Source: Bacteroides nordii WAL 11050 = JCM 12987
GTDB lineage: Bacteria; Bacteroidota; Bacteroidia; Bacteroidales; Bacteroidaceae
DNA: 64,000 bases
NCBI GenBank assembly: GCA_000613465.1
Contig: BAJA01000003.1
Coordinates: 62,001 to 126,000 of the forward strand
Direction of reading: 5' to 3'
The notes below the pieces were generated by a model. The model did not search any database, was not told the DNA's origin, and saw nothing but the letters and a program-made list of their open reading frames with translations. The position numbers and the translations under genes are program-made. The stretch's first letter is position 1; each line of letters starts with the position of its first letter. This document shows, in pieces, positions 1 through 7,105 of this stretch.

Positions 1-1279
1 ATTATGGTAAACAAGATGCCGGAAAAGTGATCTCTTATACATATGCTACTGATGGTACGAAGTTAAGGGCTCTTTACGCAACGGGTACTAATAATATTTT
101 ATCTCCGATTGGTGTATTAAATACAAATGTAGATAATGATATTATTTATTCAGATAGCACTGTCTATTGTGATAATAGTATTTATGTCAATGGGAAGTTA
201 GATAAGATTCTCCTTCCGGATGGGTATGTGCAGGTTACGTATAGAACGATAAGGGGGCGTTTGGTTGCTTTCTATGATTATTATTACATCATAAAAGATC
301 ACCAGGGAAGTGCCAGAATAAATATCGCTGAGGAATATTTAGATAATAGACCTTCTGAAGGATGTCGGAAGGCACTTAGTTATTATCCTTTTGGAAAGGC
401 AATGAATAATTGGATATCGTGGGTTGTTCCCTTCAAGGATCCGTATACATATACTGGGAAAAAAGAAGAAACGATGCATAGTTTGGGTTGGTATGATTAT
501 GGGAAACGGTTTTATGATCCCAATTATAGGTTAAGTTTTGTGAGTGTTGATCCGCTTTGTGAAAAGTATTATTCAATTTCTCCCTATGCGTATTGTGCGA
601 ATAATCCGATAAATGCGATTGATTTAAATGGAGATAGTATCTGGTATACTATTGATAAAGATATAGTTACAATGCATGTGACAGGCAAGATTATTGATAG
701 TTCAAGTGATGGTATTAACGTAAATCGGGCTGCTTCGGATATTGCTTCTGGTATTTCAGATGTATTTAGTGGAGTATTTAAATTTGAAGGACAAACTTAT
801 ACTTTGCAAACAGATGTCCAGTTGGATGCAGTTAGCTCAATGGATGATGTTATGGATTCAGATCATTTATTTGTTCTCCGTGATGCTGATGGACAGAGTG
901 CAAGAGGAGCAGTTAACATGATAGGGGGAAAAGTTATAAACTTAGCATCAAGCGACTATACAAATGATAATTGGTTCTCTAATACGTTTTTTTCAAATAA
1001 TATTCAGACTGCCTACATGAATTTGGACATGCTGCAGGACTAACTCATGGTACCGCTACAGGTTTAAATAATTTAATGGTACCAATTAGAAGTGGAATGA
1101 ATGTTACATCAGGGCAAAGGTCTACAATGATGAATGTGCGAAGTAAAATAAATAGTGGACCAAACTATTTGAAGAGATATGAGAAGGAGCCATATCCTTA
1201 TGTACATGATTCTGAAACAGGTGTTGTATATACTATAACAAGTTTACTGAATTGGAATACAAAATATAGGAAGAGGTAA
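1..1279 (+). CDS. RHS-repeat polymorphic toxin with C-terminal zinc metallopeptidase tip (5' truncated, frameshifted)
   Basis: The reading frame is open to the left edge, so the gene starts outside the window. It shows the end of an RHS core: DHQGSARI, SYYPFGK, RFYDPNYR, VDPLCEKYYSISPYAYCANNPI, followed by the usual switch to a variable tip. The tip frame stops at 1043, but the next frame, open from 1001 to 1279, reads LHEFGHAAGLTH then NNLM. This is an HExxHxxGxxH zinc site with a plausible Met-turn, as in metzincin peptidases. Restoring one base near 1012 (TA|LHEFGH) joins the two halves. Known of the family: RHS proteins deliver C-terminal toxin domains to neighbouring cells. Inferred: a secreted protease toxin, with immunity genes directly downstream. 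The frameshift may be a sequence error or a real loss. Confidence 0.82.
569..607 (+). repeat. 39-bp direct repeat, RHS core copy
   Basis: Perfect 39-bp match to 2850-2888. It encodes the conserved YSISPYAYCANNP segment at the junction between RHS core and toxin tip. It would let recombination exchange the downstream tip for the orphan one. Confidence 0.9.
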
Positions 1280-1283
1280 TTTT

Positions 1284-1757
1284 ATGAAGAAAAATATTGT
1301 AATAAAACTATTTGGGGGGCTTTTCATTGTGTCTTTTTTTGTTCTCCTTTTTATGAGAGTTAATACCAATATTTATGTTTGGAACTACTCTGGTTCTTCC
1401 ACACCCATTGATATTCAACTGAAAATTGATGATAAGCTAATTTTTAAGGACTCTTTGCGTAGCTCTTCATTTTTCCCTACCATAATCTGTAAGAAGTTAA
1501 GATATGGGGTACATAAAATTGATGTGTTGTCTAAGAAAGCAGATATTAATCAAAAAAGTAAAATTTTACTTTTTCCTAACCAGTACATTTTTGTTGGATT
1601 TTCTGGAACCGATATATTAACCTTGAAAAAGAAAGTATTTAAAGAAGGGAATGATTCAGTAGATGTTTCACAAAAATTACTTATAAAGAAAATGCCAGGT
1701 TATCGTCAGCCTGAGTTTTTAATAGAAAGTAAATTTAATCCATTTTATACTCAATAA
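1284..1757 (+). CDS. Membrane-anchored putative immunity protein, paralogue 1
   Basis: 157 residues. One N-terminal hydrophobic segment (about residues 5-25) is followed by a small, probably beta-rich periplasmic domain. It starts 4 bases after the toxin stop behind a purine-rich ribosome site, so it is co-transcribed with the RHS toxin. It shares IQLKIDDKL, the SLxSSxFFPTI block, LFPNQYI and the terminal FNPFYT with the next gene. I do not recognise a named family. Position directly after a toxin tip, small size and tandem duplication suggest immunity to the metallopeptidase tip; this is inference from context only. Confidence 0.7.
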   Translation: MKKNIVIKLFGGLFIVSFFVLLFMRVNTNIYVWNYSGSSTPIDIQLKIDDKLIFKDSLRSSSFFPTIICKKLRYGVHKIDVLSKKADINQKSKILLFPNQYIFVGFSGTDILTLKKKVFKEGNDSVDVSQKLLIKKMPGYRQPEFLIESKFNPFYTQ

Positions 1758-1864
1758 CTTATTTTGCTCTGCAATATGAATAAGGTGTAGGAAGAAAGAT
1801 AACTCTTTATTCTAAACTATAGTTCATGAAGGGTGGTAGATATTTATGGAAGGAGGTAATTTTT

Positions 1865-2329
1865 ATGAAGAAAAATATTGTAGTAATATTGTTTGGGATT
1901 CTTTTAGTCATATCTTTCTTTTCTATAAAAGTTAGTACCAATATTTATGTAGGAGATTATTCTTATTCTCCTATGGTTATTGATGTTCAACTGAAAATTG
2001 ATGATAAATTAGTTCTCGATGATTCTTTGCATAGTTCTCCTTTTTTCCCTACTATACTCAATGAGAAATTAAGATATGGGTTTCATAAAATTAATATATC
2101 ATCTAAAAAAGCGGACATTGATCAGGAAAATAAAGTTTTTCTTTTTCCTAATCAATACGTCCATATTGAATTTTTTAGGGCAGACACATTAGGTATGGGG
2201 GAAGAAGCTTTGGCAGAGTATAATTCGATAATAGAAACTTTTCCGGGTGTATTTAGCAAAAGAATTCCTTCTCGTACTCGGTCCAGTTTTGGGGTATGGA
2301 CTAATTTTAATCCGTTTTATACAGAATAA
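1865..2329 (+). CDS. Membrane-anchored putative immunity protein, paralogue 2
   Basis: 154 residues from the ATG that follows a strong GGAGG site; an in-frame ATG at 1826 has no such site, so the later start is preferred. Clear paralogue of the preceding gene: MKKNIV start, one transmembrane segment, IDVQLKIDDKLVLDDSLHSS, KKADIDQ, LFPNQY and terminal FNPFYTE. The 107-bp spacer repeats the same kind of leader (GGAGGTAATTTTTATGAAG), so the duplication included the ribosome site. Tandem immunity paralogues with diverged sequence are common behind exchangeable toxins, where old immunity genes are kept. Confidence 0.7.
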   Translation: MKKNIVVILFGILLVISFFSIKVSTNIYVGDYSYSPMVIDVQLKIDDKLVLDDSLHSSPFFPTILNEKLRYGFHKINISSKKADIDQENKVFLFPNQYVHIEFFRADTLGMGEEALAEYNSIIETFPGVFSKRIPSRTRSSFGVWTNFNPFYTE

Positions 2330-2340
2330 TTTGAATTTAT

Positions 2341-2760
2341 ATGAGAAAGCTAAAGAGAATATTTTTTATTGTTTTTTTAGGGATACTTGTGTGTGGCATT
2401 TTACAGCAATTGTATTATAAAGTAAAATATGAAGGAAACTTGATATTTTATATAGCTAATGAATCTTTGGTGGATCCTGCCCAATTGGAGATTTTTATAG
2501 ACGGAATTAAAATCATAGATGAGGAAATTGAAAACGGATTTCATTGGTATAAACGATATTCTGCTAAAACGACATCTGGTAATCATAAAATAGCTGTTAG
2601 AATGAATGGAGAGCTTGCTGAAGAAGTGGAATTAAATACATTTTTAGTTACTTTTATGACTATAGAGTATTATGGAGATATTTTGGATATTCCAGGTGAG
2701 TATAGAGGGCAACACTTTAATATAAGTGTTCACAAATCTCCAATGCTTTTTATAGCTTAA
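2341..2760 (+). CDS. Membrane-anchored small protein, distant third member of the immunity-like family
   Basis: 139 residues: one transmembrane segment at about residues 7-25, then a short extracytoplasmic domain. AQLEIFIDGIKIIDEEI lines up with the QLKIDDKLVLDDSL block of the two preceding paralogues, and the size and topology match, but overall identity is low. It begins 11 bases after the previous stop, consistent with one transcript. Function unknown; immunity is inferred from the neighbours only. Confidence 0.6.
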   Translation: MRKLKRIFFIVFLGILVCGILQQLYYKVKYEGNLIFYIANESLVDPAQLEIFIDGIKIIDEEIENGFHWYKRYSAKTTSGNHKIAVRMNGELAEEVELNTFLVTFMTIEYYGDILDIPGEYRGQHFNISVHKSPMLFIA

Positions 2761-2835
2761 CAAAATAGTGTTTTGCAATACATATACATAAAAGAAGAAA
2801 AGGGAAATTTTACATGAAAGAAGAACTAACTGCAG

Positions 2836-3489
2836 ATGAAAATATGCATTTATTCAATTTCTCCCTATGCGTATTGTGCGAATAATCCTATAAGATATGT
2901 CGATTTGCAAGGAGATAGTTTAATACTATCAGGCAATGCGTTAGATATACAAGCGATTGCCAGTACATACAATTTAGGATTAGGTGGATTTTATACTACT
3001 TCAGCCGATGCTACCGGAAAAATGTCAATATCTCCTGTTGCAGGGACTGATCCTAATAAAATGACTGCAGAGCAAAAAGCTTACTATTCTGCATTGGATA
3101 AGGTGATTAGTGGAACAGATGGTATGACAACAATCAATGTTGCTAATGGCACATCAGTTGTTATTGGAGATGTCAATACAAGTACTATTGATATAAGAGA
3201 TATCCAAGTTTTAGGGAATGGGACTGACATAAATCAAGGAAGTGCTTTATTACATGAAACCATAGAGCAATATGGCGTCCAGATTAAAGGTCAAACACCT
3301 ACAGTAGCGCATTTGAAAGCATCTGGTGCAGAGCGGATGGTAACAGGAAGTTATGTAGACCCAATAAATAGATTTTTGGTTAGTGGACAATTGAGTGTTC
3401 CAATATTAGATCCGGCAACAGGAAATACCCTTAAAACCGTTATAATATATGTAAATAATTCAGGGAATGTAATAGGTATAAGACGTTAA
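2836..3489 (+). CDS. Orphan RHS C-terminal toxin cassette
   Basis: 217 residues. The protein begins abruptly inside the conserved RHS junction (YSISPYAYCANNPIRYVDLQGD) and continues into an unrelated tip, with no secretion signal or RHS core of its own. Such headless tips are known next to RHS genes as silent cassettes that can recombine onto the main gene. The tip contains LLHETIEQYGVQ, then AHLKASGAERM. The HE...E arrangement could bind metal, but it is not a canonical HExxH, so I do not name an activity. Probably poorly expressed as it stands. The next gene is the natural candidate for its immunity partner. Confidence 0.72.
   Translation: MKICIYSISPYAYCANNPIRYVDLQGDSLILSGNALDIQAIASTYNLGLGGFYTTSADATGKMSISPVAGTDPNKMTAEQKAYYSALDKVISGTDGMTTINVANGTSVVIGDVNTSTIDIRDIQVLGNGTDINQGSALLHETIEQYGVQIKGQTPTVAHLKASGAERMVTGSYVDPINRFLVSGQLSVPILDPATGNTLKTVIIYVNNSGNVIGIRR
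2850..2888 (+). repeat. 39-bp direct repeat, orphan cassette copy
   Basis: Second copy of the 569-607 repeat, identical over 39 bp and in the same orientation. Homology is lost immediately on both sides, which marks it as the exchange point between RHS core and tip. Confidence 0.9.
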
Positions 3490-3500
3490 TATTTTGAATC

Positions 3501-3917
3501 ATGAGAACTATAATTATTGTTTTGTTTTTTAATATCATTAGTATTATTAATGTCAATAGTTGTAATTTGTGTTGTGACATTAATATAGATTCATTATTTA
3601 GAACGAATCTTATGAAGCTAAAGGAGTTGGTGAAAGATTCTTCGAAATACGTGGTTGTGCAAGAGAGAAATAGCATTAAGTTTTTGTATGTAATATCACT
3701 GTTGTCTGGTAAATTCATTTCAGACCCACATAATGTTGTCGTAAATTCTATAACAATAGCGGCAATAGAAGACTGGTATCAAAAGAAGAAAATATACATT
3801 ACATGCGAAAAAATAAAGAAAGCATATTCTTTATTAGAGCCTCCGATGTTTAATACAGTTGAAGATGTAGAAAGGTACTCCAATGAATTGGAGCAACTTG
3901 AAATAAAAGATGAATAA
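3501..3917 (+). CDS. Putative immunity protein for the orphan RHS tip
   Basis: 138 residues with a hydrophobic N-terminus (about residues 3-18) that may be a signal peptide, followed by a Cys-rich stretch (NSCNLCC) and a mostly helical domain ending EQLEIKDE. It starts 11 bases after the orphan toxin cassette. No family recognised. The toxin-then-small-gene order is the usual toxin/immunity arrangement, so immunity is the working inference. Confidence 0.55.
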   Translation: MRTIIIVLFFNIISIINVNSCNLCCDINIDSLFRTNLMKLKELVKDSSKYVVVQERNSIKFLYVISLLSGKFISDPHNVVVNSITIAAIEDWYQKKKIYITCEKIKKAYSLLEPPMFNTVEDVERYSNELEQLEIKDE

Positions 3918-4004
3918 ACCTTGATTCCGCAACCTTATAAGAAGTTCCGGAATCAAGGTATAAATGGTGCTAAGTATGATTTTTTTATTTATAAAAAGAT
4001 AAAT

Positions 4005-4534
4005 ATGGAAAAAATGCTTAATTTATTTTTATCAATATCATTCTTTTTTAATGCCTTCTCTCAAGAAAATAGTATAAACCCAATAAATCAACTTAATAAT
4101 GCAGAACAAAAAGAAGGACTTTGGGTGGATAATGGTAAATATAGGCAAGAGAAATATATTATAATAATGGTATAAAATCAGGGGTATTTAAAGAATATAA
4201 TTCTCAAGGAAAACTTCTTGTTTTTGGTGAATATCAAGATGATAAAATGTGTGGGATATGGTATTATTTTGAGAATATAGGAATTTTGTGGATGGTTTCT
4301 CATTCTTTTTCAAAAAATACAATCTCAATTATAAATGAAGGGGATCAGAAAATATATACTTCTGATTATAAATGTTATTCCGTTTTCTATTATCCTAATG
4401 GAAATATCCAAAGCGAGGGACTACTTTTATGCTCTGAGGGAGAAATTCCTGAATTTGATTTTTCACGAGAGTATGGTGGATGGAAATATTGTGATAAAAG
4501 TGGAAAACTTATACAAGTAAAAGAATTCAAATAA
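4005..4534 (+). CDS. Secreted MORN/YwqK-like repeat protein, frameshifted
   Basis: The first frame gives MEKMLNLFLSISFFFNAFSQ, a signal peptide, then EGLWVDNGKYRQEKY. The next frame continues YNNGIKSGVFKEYNSQGKLLVFGEYQDDKMCGIWYYFE and later SVFYYPNGNIQSEG. Together these are short beta-hairpin repeats of the MORN/YwqK type (G-x-W/Y ... NG ... G). The join lies at about 4158 in an AT-dinucleotide stretch and needs one or two bases changed. YwqK-like proteins are often found as antitoxin or immunity partners; here that fits the array but is inferred. In-frame codons upstream of 4005 lack a signal peptide, so the ATG at 4005 is chosen. Confidence 0.6.
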
Positions 4535-4562
4535 GACGTTGATATCATATAGTGGAATAATT

Positions 4563-4817
4563 ATGATTAATAAAAAGAAAATTTTAATATATAGAAAGTA
4601 TGATGGTAATTTAGATGCATGGGCACGAATTGCAACATTAGATGAGAAAGAAAGTATGTCAGATGATGATTGGTATTTAATAGACGAATTAATTCAAGAT
4701 ATAATTATTTCAAAATCAAATATAGAGGAAATCTTGAAGAAAAATACCGAAGATAAAGAAACTATAAATGAAATACTAAATGTTGCTATAGAATATAGAC
4801 GGAAAGCACAGCATTAG
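4563..4817 (+). CDS. Small cytoplasmic hypothetical protein of the toxin/immunity array
   Basis: 84 residues from the ATG. No signal or membrane segment. It begins MINKKKILIYRKYDGNLDAWAR, contains DDDWYLIDELIQDI, and ends in helical, charged sequence. It looks like a compact, possibly immunity-type protein. No named family is recognised. It follows the MORN-like gene by 28 bases in the same direction. Confidence 0.55.
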   Translation: MINKKKILIYRKYDGNLDAWARIATLDEKESMSDDDWYLIDELIQDIIISKSNIEEILKKNTEDKETINEILNVAIEYRRKAQH

Positions 4818-4857
4818 ATCTATTAAAATTGAGGAGGTAGAAGGTCTTATACCAAAT

Positions 4858-4885
4858 CACTGCTGGGACTAAGTGCCCAGCAGTG
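4858..4885. repeat. Perfect 10-bp hairpin
   Basis: CACTGCTGGG and CCCAGCAGTG flank an 8-base loop. It lies between the last small gene and the broken immunity copy. No T-run follows, so it is not a clear terminator; it may mark a recombination boundary. Confidence 0.6.
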
Positions 4886-4894
4886 GATATTTAA

Positions 4895-5132
4895 TTAAAA
4901 ATAGACGATAAATTAATTTTAGATGATTCTTTGCATAGTTTTTCTTTTTCTCAATCAGTATATATATGTTGGATTTCTTGGAGCAGATACATTATATTTA
5001 GAAAAGAAAGCTTTAGTAAATAGGAATGATTCGGTAGCAGTTTTCCAAAGTCTATTTATTGAGAAGACATCAGGTCGCCATCAGTCAGAGTTTGTGATAG
5101 AAAGTCGATTTAATCCGTTTTATACAGAATAG
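4895..5132 (+). pseudogene. Degenerate copy of the membrane-anchored immunity family
   Basis: Reads LKIDDKLILDDSLHS, then jumps in another frame to FLFLNQYIYVGF...ADTLYLEKKALV...RFNPFYTE, both characteristic of the paralogues at 1284 and 1865. The membrane segment and about 40 central residues are missing. The deletion joins two T/C-rich stretches. This is a dead fourth copy, showing that the array has grown and decayed. Confidence 0.75.
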
Positions 5133-5232
5133 TTTAAAATTATAATGTAAATGGAATAAAGTTCATCGTTGATGAATAGTAAATATAATTCGGGATATAC
5201 AGTTATGAGAAAAAAATAGTAAGATTGATGTT

Positions 5233-5361
5233 ATGACAGAATGGTGGAATGATTATCAAAATGTTCAAAAACAACAAATAGATTTCTTTTTGAATGATTT
5301 TCGAAATTTAGAACAGGGAGTTTATAAATGGAATGGTGATACTTGGAAACTGAGTAATTAG
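5233..5361 (+). CDS. Short ORF, possible remnant
   Basis: 42 codons, beginning MTEWWNDYQNVQKQQIDFF and ending WNGDTWKLSN. The aromatic-rich composition resembles the C-terminus of a small soluble immunity protein, but there is no convincing ribosome site. It may be the tail of a deleted gene. Confidence 0.3.
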   Translation: MTEWWNDYQNVQKQQIDFFLNDFRNLEQGVYKWNGDTWKLSN

Positions 5362-5460
5362 ATATGAAAACAATAACTATTATTTAGTAATGATTAAACA
5401 ATAACTTAGTACGCAATAAGACGAATGATGAGGGTATATCAAAAGTAAAATTAGCCATTA

Positions 5461-5545
5461 TAAAAACGCAGATGAACGCTAGAATTTACGCAAAGATTGA
5501 ATGAAATCTGCGTTAATTTGCGTTCATCTGTGTTTCTAAAGAGAC
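5461..5545. repeat. Dispersed palindromic element, short copy
   Basis: Arms at 5464-5478 and 5521-5535 (AAACGCAGATGAACG and its near-complement) pair with one mismatch. The ACGCAGATgAACGC...CGCAAAG core recurs near 26.1, 26.6, 35.7 and 51.6 kb. This copy lacks the CACAGAGTAACAC end. The rest of 5362-5756 shows no gene. Confidence 0.7.
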
Positions 5546-5759
5546 CTACGGATAGCTTGGTCCGGCTTTTGACTTTTACCCTCTCTTTCTGAGAAAGCTG
5601 TCACAAGTTATGTTTTTTAAGCAGGCTTGTTTATCGGTCAGGCATTTTATTTATATCTATTTTCTCTCACCATCATCTTTCAATAATAATTCTCTTTTCT
5701 TCCTGAAAATAAAGTATTTTCTCCCAATAAAAAGATATCTTTCTTCCTAATAAATCTAT

Positions 5760-5839
5760 AACCGTAACTTTCGGTTATAAAACCAAAAGTTTTGATTATA
5801 TAACTAAAAGTTTTGTTTATACAACCAAAAGTTGTGGTT
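5760..5839. repeat. Palindrome array A: four 17-bp near-palindromes, 21-bp period
   Basis: Units of the form AACCA-AAAGTTT-TGGTT are centred at 5768, 5789, 5810 and 5831, exactly 21 bp apart. The array sits between a 15-bp perfect inverted repeat (5694-5708 and 5869-5883), about 120 bp beyond the 3' end of the beta-propeller gene. Function unknown. Confidence 0.8.
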
Positions 5840-5962
5840 ATAGTTCATCCTATAAGAAGGAGAACTTCTTTCAGGAAGAAAAGCAAGTTTTATTCCTGAC
5901 TCTCATAAGTATGAAAAGGATAAGGGAAAGAGCAGGAATACCGGTTTCCTTTTTATACTTAC

Positions 5963-7087
5963 TTATTTCATAATCGGAATTACCATATTCCATGACCGTG
6001 TTGCATTTTCAAATCCTCCGGGGCCATCCATCGTTGCAAAGAATATATAAGCAGGTTTGCCGTTTTCAAAAAAGATGAAGGGGCGTTCCAGTTGCCCCTG
6101 GGTAGTTACTGTACCATCTTCCCATTCCAATGTTTTGGAGTAGGCCTGTGCGTCTTTATCTACTGTCCAGTGAGTCGCATCTTTTGAGTGTGCCATAGCT
6201 CCGGCTTTGGCCTCGATGGTGTATTTTCCTACATGATCTTTAAAGATGATGTGATATCCATCTTTGTCTTTCCATAAGAACGGATCTTCTGCCTCTCCCT
6301 GACCGTTTACCTGAAAGATGGGCTGATTGCTGTTCTGTACTTCATAAGGACCTTCTATATGCTTTGCTTTGGCAATTCCTAAAGCCATATCGGAGTATTT
6401 GTCATTACCGATGTATTCCCGGGCTTTGAATATCATTGTAACCGAACCATCTTCTTCTACAATAGGAGAAGGGTTTGACGTCAGAAAACTATAAAAAGTA
6501 TTGGGCTTGGTTTTTAGGATAGGTTCGTCAAGGCGTGTCCACGGACCGTAGAGAGATTTGGATTTGGCAATACCCACTCTTTTATTGCTACGGGCTACTA
6601 TACACCACGGACTTTCCAAGGTAAGTTGTTCTGCAGTAGGCGTATCGAAGGGGTGAGTGGATCCCATGTAAATCAGATAATAAGTATCTCCCTCTTTTAA
6701 GATACGTGGGTTATGTGCCGAACGTCCGTCCCAGTATTGTGCCCCTCTTTCTGCCAACGCGATGTCTGATAGTTTATAAGGTCCTTGTGGAACATCACTG
6801 GTGGCGTGTACAATTTCCGATGCCACCATCCATCCCGGATGAAAAGGAAGGGATTTCGGAAAACGAGATACGAACATGTGGTATTTACCGTCATCTCCTT
6901 TAATGACAGAACTTCCCCATACCCACCAGCCTTCACATTCGAAGGCCGGTGCTTTATAAGCTTTTCCAAGCTTCCGGAATAATGGATTTTGGGACTTTAT
7001 TTTCTTTTGTTGTACCTCTTGCAATGTTTGGGCGTACATTGTAGTTCCCAACAAAAGGTATATAATAAATAGAATGCTGTTTTTCAT
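5963..7087 (-). CDS. Secreted five-bladed beta-propeller glycoside hydrolase-like protein
   Basis: 374 residues with a signal peptide (MKNSILFIIYLLLGTTMYAQ). Repeated blade signatures are visible: WWVWGSSVIKGDDGKYHMF, HNPRILKEGDTYYLIYMG, NPSPIVEEDGSVTMIF, EDPFLWKDKDGYHIIFKD, LERPFIFFENGKPAYIFF. This resembles the GH43/GH117-like propeller fold with acidic residues at blade starts; I cannot assign the exact family. It is last in an operon after a sulfatase and a PL8 lyase (19-base gap to the lyase), so a role in degrading a glycosaminoglycan-like substrate is inferred. Periplasmic location is likely. Confidence 0.75.
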   Translation of the reverse strand: MKNSILFIIYLLLGTTMYAQTLQEVQQKKIKSQNPLFRKLGKAYKAPAFECEGWWVWGSSVIKGDDGKYHMFVSRFPKSLPFHPGWMVASEIVHATSDVPQGPYKLSDIALAERGAQYWDGRSAHNPRILKEGDTYYLIYMGSTHPFDTPTAEQLTLESPWCIVARSNKRVGIAKSKSLYGPWTRLDEPILKTKPNTFYSFLTSNPSPIVEEDGSVTMIFKAREYIGNDKYSDMALGIAKAKHIEGPYEVQNSNQPIFQVNGQGEAEDPFLWKDKDGYHIIFKDHVGKYTIEAKAGAMAHSKDATHWTVDKDAQAYSKTLEWEDGTVTTQGQLERPFIFFENGKPAYIFFATMDGPGGFENATRSWNMVIPIMK

Positions 7088-7105
7088 ACTTTAATCTCCT
7101 TCGTT

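Noticed and set aside
4858..4885. Rho-independent terminator
   Set aside because: The hairpin is perfect but is not followed by a T-run on either strand.
5362..5756. Additional toxin or immunity gene
   Set aside because: No open frame with a start and plausible ribosome site; only the palindromic element and AT-rich DNA.
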